From: Laburnicola sp. R22_1
Taxonomy: Eukaryota; Ascomycota; Dothideomycetes; Pleosporales; Didymosphaeriaceae
Direction of reading: 5' to 3'
Length of the DNA stretch: 64,000 nt
Assembly: GCA_014281115.1 (NCBI GenBank)
Contig: JACONQ010000008.1
Location: forward strand, 1,488,001-1,552,000
A program made the translations under genes and the position numbers. Of this stretch, positions 58,200 through 64,000 are shown in pieces; position 1 is the first letter of the stretch; the number at the start of each line of letters is the position of its first letter. The notes beneath the pieces were generated by a model. It ran no database searches and was not told the DNA's origin. It was given only the letters and a program-made list of their open reading frames with translations.

Positions 58200-58756
58200 T
58201 ATTTAGGATATTTTGCTTATTACTTATTATAGTTTTAACTTTTTTATATTATTTTATTTTATGATTTTAATATATATAGTTATAGGTATTATTATTAAGA
58301 GCTTTTAGTGAATATAAAGAAATTAGAAGTTTTTATATATAATAGTTTATTAATTTCTAATTAATTATATATTTTTATTAAATAGGTGTAGTTATTTATA
58401 GCTTCTTTTAGAGCTATATACTTAGCTTTATATAATAATAAAGTAGTTAATTTTTATAGTTTACTAGCCTAACTAATAGATCTTTTATTAAAGGCAAATA
58501 TATAACTAATAGTACTTTTTTAGTTATTAGATCGCCCTCCTAGTTAGCGTCTGTATATCTAATTAAGTTAGGATTATTATTATTAAAGTATAGGCCTAAG
58601 TTTATTATTTTATTTAAATATATAAACATTCTATTAACAATAGTGTAGTGTTATTTATTAGGATTTAACATATGTCTAGCGTAATTATATACACTAAATA
58701 CTATATCTAGTCTTATATAAGTTATTAGATAGATTAAACTATCTATATATTATTAA
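58200..58756 (-). pseudogene. Copia-B RT end and RNase H relic
   Basis: Minus-strand Ty1/copia C-terminus: GLIYLITYIRLDIVFSV (family: GSLIYLTTRTRPDI.FAV), LNPNK, IYLNKIINLGLYF, RYTDANQEGD-type (family: GYSDADWAGD), then a KAKYIALKEAI segment (family: EAEYIALSEA). Truncated at its 5' side by the copia-A LTR starting 58757, and followed by its own 3' LTR (58132 leftward). Confidence 0.75.
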
Positions 58757-59577
58757 TATCCGTACACTGTACGGGCAAGGACATCTAAGGGTGTTAAGAT
58801 TTTAATATTGCTGCACAATGGCATCACATAGGGATTACGTAATGTCCGTGCGTCGCGGTCCGTGCGCTATAGGATCTTCTCCTTTCTATCCACACCCTCT
58901 CTAGAGACAAGTAATTAATACTAAGTTAGTTCTATTATGTTATTTCCTTTCCTCGTATAATTATTCCGTACACTCTCCACACTTGTCAATATAGAGTATT
59001 AGACATTAATATCTATATAGCTAGCTATAGAGCCTATTTAACACTAATTAGTAGTTAACTAACTCTTAACTACAAATTAGTAAAAGTAAAGACAGATTGC
59101 ACAAGTTGTTATTAGCTATACAATTTATTTCGCATACCCTATCCTCTATACACAATAGGATAGCAGACTAAAAAAAACTTTATAGAATTAGTAAGTAGAT
59201 ATCGCTGCTATACAGAATAAAGAAAGCGATTATATAAGATGTTATTAGCTATATAATTTGTTTTGTTATATCCTATCCTCTATACGTAAGAGGATAGTAA
59301 ATTAAACCTTTATAGAGTTAGTAAGTAGATATCGCTACTATATAAAATATAGGAAGGGATTATAAAAGATATACAAAACCTATCCTTATTTATAGAAATA
59401 GTAGATTAATTATTTTATTAAGTTAGTAAGTAGATATCGCTACTATACGAGATTTAAGAGGAGATAGTGCACTAAGCACACTACTAGTAACTATATAAAG
59501 ACATAGTTAGATAATAATAAACTCTAATAAAGCTCGACCCTCTATATAACTAACCTATTAAACAAACTAGTTATATA
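58757..59577 (+). repeat. Copia-A 5' LTR and leader, copy 2
   Basis: Begins TATCCGTACACTGTACGGGC (TG changed to TA), matching 25329 backwards and 2355. Carries three copies of a GTAAGTAGATATCGCT motif at about 59190, 59320 and 59430, spaced 110-130 bp, each after a TTTATAGA- or TTTATT-type lead. The LTR-leader border is not resolved. Gag starts at 59578. Confidence 0.65.
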
Positions 59578-62500
59578 ATGGCTACTCCTACCACCTTGCA
59601 AGAAGCCTCTACTACCTTACACAAAGTCCCCATCGCCTTATAAGATAACACTAATATGCCTAAGTATACTAGACTATACAATTAGTATATTAAAGGAATA
59701 GAAATATTAGAGGAAACACTACGCATGAAAATAAGACCTATATATTAGAATAATAAGATTAATATAGCAAACAATCCTTCTTAGTTAGAAATGCAATTAT
59801 ACGCGGTATATACTATTACTAAGTATTATACGTTATACTAGAAAGAGATAGCTTTCTTAGAGTTATTCTAGGAAGACTTTAAAGAATAGGAAGAACACTA
59901 TTTTTTAGAGTTAGGCTGTGCATACAAGAGAGAGCTTATAGTAGTCCTAAGAGAAAAAGGCATTAAGCTAAAAATAAATACTAGAGCTATAAATACTAGC
60001 AAGCTATACAAAGTAGCCTAAGGTAATATAGATACTACGTATACAATACTACCTTTACTAGCTTACTTAACTCCTTATACGTAAATACTAAGACTAATCT
60101 TAAAGATACCTAAGCTAGTTAGGCTATTGTATAAACCTAAACAGAGTAAGTCACTACTACTATAGGCACCTACACAGTTGTAAGTCCCTATAGACATCTT
60201 AAGAAAACCTTTGCATAAGTACTAAAGACAATCCTATTTATACAAATAACTAAATAAACTACTACACTTTACACATAGTACCTAACTACTATTTTGCCTA
60301 CCTACTCGTAATTATTAAACGCTATACAGAATAGAGCCACCACTAGTTAAACGCAAATCATAGGCACTATACTAATCTACACAGACTAATCCTATACTAT
60401 AATCTAACCTATACAAGCTTCTATCTAAGCATAACCTATCTTCTTAGAGAATTCTAGCTAATAAGATAATCTAATTTTAAAAGGCATAGAATAAGAATAA
60501 CAACTATACTAGAGCTCTATACAATATTTTAGTAGATAAGACTAGGATCTTTATAGATTTATATAGACGCCTAGATATTGCTAAGAATTAATATCTAGAC
60601 ATCTTTCTAGATATTCTTACTGGCTGTGCGGCATAGTATTACCTCTATACTATCTATTCTAGACAATTATAGAAGTCTTTGTACAAAGCACTTAATAGTT
60701 ACTTTAACACTACTATTAACTATAACTAGTATTAGATAGACTAGACTATAATAACTTTCGCATAATGCTAGCGCGAAAATCCTAACAAAAGTCTGCACAA
60801 AGTTCTAGAGGCAATAATTAATAGGCTCACTCTTGCACAAAGAGTATTAGGTGCGGACTTTGCTAGGGAAATTCCTCTCTATACTACTATTATATAAGCA
60901 TGCCGTAGACACCTAGAGCTAAAGTAGGCTATATTCACCCCTAAGCCTACCTATAAAGCTCTATTTGCTAATCTTTATGTGTTAATCTAAGTTGTAATTA
61001 ATCGCCAATCTAATTAGCACTTATAAGAGGCTACTATATACTACACTAATCGCAAATACAACTTTTCTACACAAAGAGGCAGACTACTAGTCTCTTATAG
61101 ATAAGGATTTTGCGGACAATTTGTACTATTATTATTACTATTTAGATTCTAATTAAACAATATTTATATAAGACTAAAGAAGTGTTTTATATACTATAAG
61201 AAAGGTTATTAGTCTTCTAACCATTTGCGCGATAAGCGTATCCGCGCAATAAGGTAATATATTACCTTCTATAAAGAGTATAATAGTAAAACGCCTTTAT
61301 ACAAAACTATTTAGTCCTATATTTAGAATATAAAAGGGTATAATAATAAGGAACCTACTTTGTACAAAGAAGAGGAGCAGAGTAAAGATAATAAAAATAG
61401 TAATAATTAAGTATCCTACCTAACTACTACTGGCTATCTTTACCATACAACTAGCAAACACATCTATAAGACAAAGCTAAAGAAGTGTGTGAAAGAATTT
61501 ATTCTTAAAGATTAATACTATCTAATATACTAAGATAAACTATAGAATATAAGTGTAGTAAAAAATTTACTATTAGTAAAGTATAGCTAGAGGTATATAT
61601 ATAAGAGAACCCCTATATAAAGATTAATTAGACACCTAGCAACACTAATATTAGCTTTAGAGGTTAAAACCTATAAGGATCTCTAGGAACTATACAAATT
61701 ATAAATCTAATAGGAATAGTTACCTACTATATCCTAGACACTCTAATAGTATTTCTACTATTACTAGCAGATACTAATAAACTAGGTGTCTACTTTAATA
61801 ATATTCTAGATATTGTTGTATAAAAGAACAGCACAACTATACCTATTGTACGCAAATAGGGACACCTTTTTTTAATATTAGCAAGAAAGAAACTGTGTCT
61901 TTCTTTACTAAACAAGAACTCTATTGCCTTTATTAATAATTCGGACATCTCTATATAGAAAGACTTTAGAAGATGCTTACTATTACTAGCCATAAAGTGG
62001 ATGCCACTATACTAAACAAAATTTAGAAGTTTTGTCACTACTATTAATTACACAAACAAACCCCACATTGCTTTAAGTTTATTATTAAGGATAATACCTA
62101 CTTTAACTATAAGATTATTATTAATAATATATATATTAGAACTAGAGACGCACTATATATTATAACTATAGACATATTATTTTAAGCTACAATCTTCTTA
62201 AAATCAATATCTACATAAGATGCGTAAGAAGCCCTCTATAGATACTAGATTAATATCTACTAAGGTCTATCTAACTATATTGTATATAACCTAGGTACAA
62301 ACTTTGTATTAGATAAGTTTAGAGACTAAGCAAAGATTATTAGCGTAACCTATAGGCAGATGCCTATAGAAGTATATTAGGCAATAGGGAAGGTTAAGCA
62401 TTCACACGCACCTCTCTATAGGACCTTTAATATTCTTAAGGCTAAACTAGGAGATTGTATTAATAAGAAGGATATCCTCTAGATAGCTGTTAAAGCTATT

Positions 62501-64000
62501 AATAATACTATAGGCCTAGATAGTCTTATACCTACACTGCTAGTCTTTAGCGCATATCCTAGGATTAATATAGATTCTCCCCTATTGCCTAATATTATTG
62601 CACGTATAAATGTTATACAAAAGGCGATAAAGATATTATAGAAGGAAAGGGACAAAACTAATATTAATTATGTGCTAAACACCTATAATAGTCTATTAGT
62701 AGCGCATAAAGTCCTTAAGCTCCTACTTAGATTTAAGGTTATAGTCTAAAGAGAGAAAGGTGAATAGACAGGCCCGTATAAGATTAATGACATTAAGAAT
62801 AGAGATATAATCCTTAACCTAGGGAATAGTTTAGTAAAGTTTCGCTATATATAAGTTAAGCTGTACTATTATAAAGAAGATTACACTTTTCTACTATCGC
62901 ACAAAGTAGATAATACTGTTCCTATGTAAAGAGATTCTTTAGAGAAGAGAAGGAGAGGCCGCCTAAGAAAGAATACTGCATTCCTTTCCTAAAAAGAGAT
63001 AAGCAATTAGGAACTATCTCTAAAGCTCTGTGCGGAAGGTACAATTATAATACCTAGAGTACCTTTTAAAGAGTTAGACTGCATAGAGATAAATGCTCTA
63101 ATCGCTAATAGCATATTTAAGATTCTTCTCTTTGACCTATCTAAGTATAAGGGCAGAATCTTTAACCTCCGCCTTATAAGAAGTTAAGGGCAAGACTACT
63201 TAACTATACAAAAAATTCCGCCTTGTGTTTGCTGGCCACTCTAATAAGAAGAAGGACAAAATTCTTATCTAATTACCTACTATTTAAAGGATAAGCTAGC
63301 GCCTACTCCTTATACTAGGAGTAAGCCTTTAGGCAATATATAGAATATATTTTAAACTATAAGACATTACCTAGGCCTATATTTAGTTTACTAATAAACT
63401 AAACCACACACTTTATACTAAACTACTTAAGGAACTGCGCACAAACTTTCTATAAGATATAATCTTTTATATTGTACAACCACTCTATAGTGTAGCTAAA
63501 TTAGGTCTTTACTAGTTTAAGATCTACCATAACTACTATAAAGAGAAACTTAGCATAACAACTTCGTTGTATAACCTATGTCTACTTATCACTAATAAAG
63601 AAGAGCACACCTTTAGGATTACTAGCCTTTAGATAGATAACAGTCTTAGTATTATTAATAAGAACTTCGCACAAAGAAAAAAAAAGAGCTAAAGAAAGTA
63701 GCCTTCTATACAAAGGATAAGACTATCCTTACTAAAGACTAACCTATTAAGTTTAATAGTGGAAGAATTTAGCTTATACATAACACTATAGTTCTTACAC
63801 AAAAAGAGTAAGCAAAGGGCCTTTGCATAATTAATCCTAAAGATAAGAGTGCCACTTAGAGGTATGTAGAGCAGCGTGCGAGAGGCGCCTACATCGTATC
63901 TATGTGCTAACTAGAAGCTGCATTTAATTTATCTATTGCCGCTTAGACTATATTACCCTTATATAAAGACATTAAGGCATTAAACGTACAAATCTAATAG
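59578..64000 (+). pseudogene. Copia-A gag-pol relic, copy 2 (runs off window)
   Basis: Begins with ATG 59578 (MATPTTLQEASTTLHKVP). Gag continues to about 61400 and holds a decayed zinc knuckle at 61183: CFIYYKKGY.SSNHLRDK, where the family pattern is CFVCxKxGCWSTxH; two Cys read Tyr and the Trp is a stop. Integrase to about 62950, a basic PRK-type linker (RRGRLRKNT-like, near 62950), RT at 63100-63700 and RNase H start (CVEQRARGAYIVSMC-like near 63870-63910). Many stops. Known role of the family: copy-and-paste retrotransposition. The 3' end and 3' LTR lie beyond 64000. Confidence 0.8.

Noticed and set aside
61790..61993. 67-codon minus-strand open frame
   Set aside because: Antisense to the copia-A integrase relic, with no motif of its own.

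Overview
The window reads as one AT-rich compartment of a filamentous ascomycete (Pezizomycotina) nuclear genome. I found no intact host gene. Almost everything is transposon debris altered by C-to-T / G-to-A change in the style of repeat-induced point mutation (RIP): TA dinucleotides dominate, Trp and Gln codons have become stops, and Cys has become Tyr in recognisable motifs. The fungal assignment is inference from the RIP style, the element types and the short GTAAGT...CTAAT...AG introns. I do not name a species.

Layout. 1-2.4 kb: degenerate retroelement DNA and short dispersed repeats. 2.4-4.5 kb: a Tc1-type DNA transposon with long terminal inverted repeats (TIRs) and two introns. 4.9-9.3 kb: a minus-strand copia LTR plus gag start, split by two later insertions. 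9.3-13.1 kb: short repeats. 13.1-22.5 kb: a minus-strand Ty3/gypsy element (gypsy-1) split by a copia-B solo LTR and by a second Tc1 copy. 22.6-24.3 kb: a minus-strand pogo transposase relic. 24.9-28.1 kb: a copia LTR, then a nested pair of non-coding repeats. 30-38.6 kb: a tRNA-like sequence, then a minus-strand chromodomain gypsy (gypsy-B) broken by five insertions. 38.6-45 kb: a minus-strand copia (copia-D) carrying four small insertions. 45.2-52.5 kb: a plus-strand chromodomain gypsy (gypsy-2). 52.5-55.1 kb and 58.8-64 kb: two plus-strand copies of copia-A, the second running off the window. Between them, at 55.9-57.75 kb, a GC-rich, lightly mutated pogo/Fot1 element sits inside a copia-B LTR.

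Most unusual content. Four non-coding repeat families (names mine) are each flanked by target-site duplications (TSDs) of about 10-15 bp, often perfect, and lack clear terminal inverted repeats. R1 is a 113-126 bp unit, sometimes with a ~400 bp upstream module. R2 is up to 199 bp, with 108 and 47 bp truncations. R3 is ~1.2 kb, with a 182 bp short form. R4 is ~1.35 kb, with a 267 bp short form. Variable-length TSDs plus truncation from one fixed end look like target-primed retroposition, yet I recognise no LINE here. These are the best candidates for something undescribed.

Coordinates of decayed elements are approximate unless a TSD or TIR is stated. Homology calls for coding relics come from reading translations by eye through stops and frameshifts.
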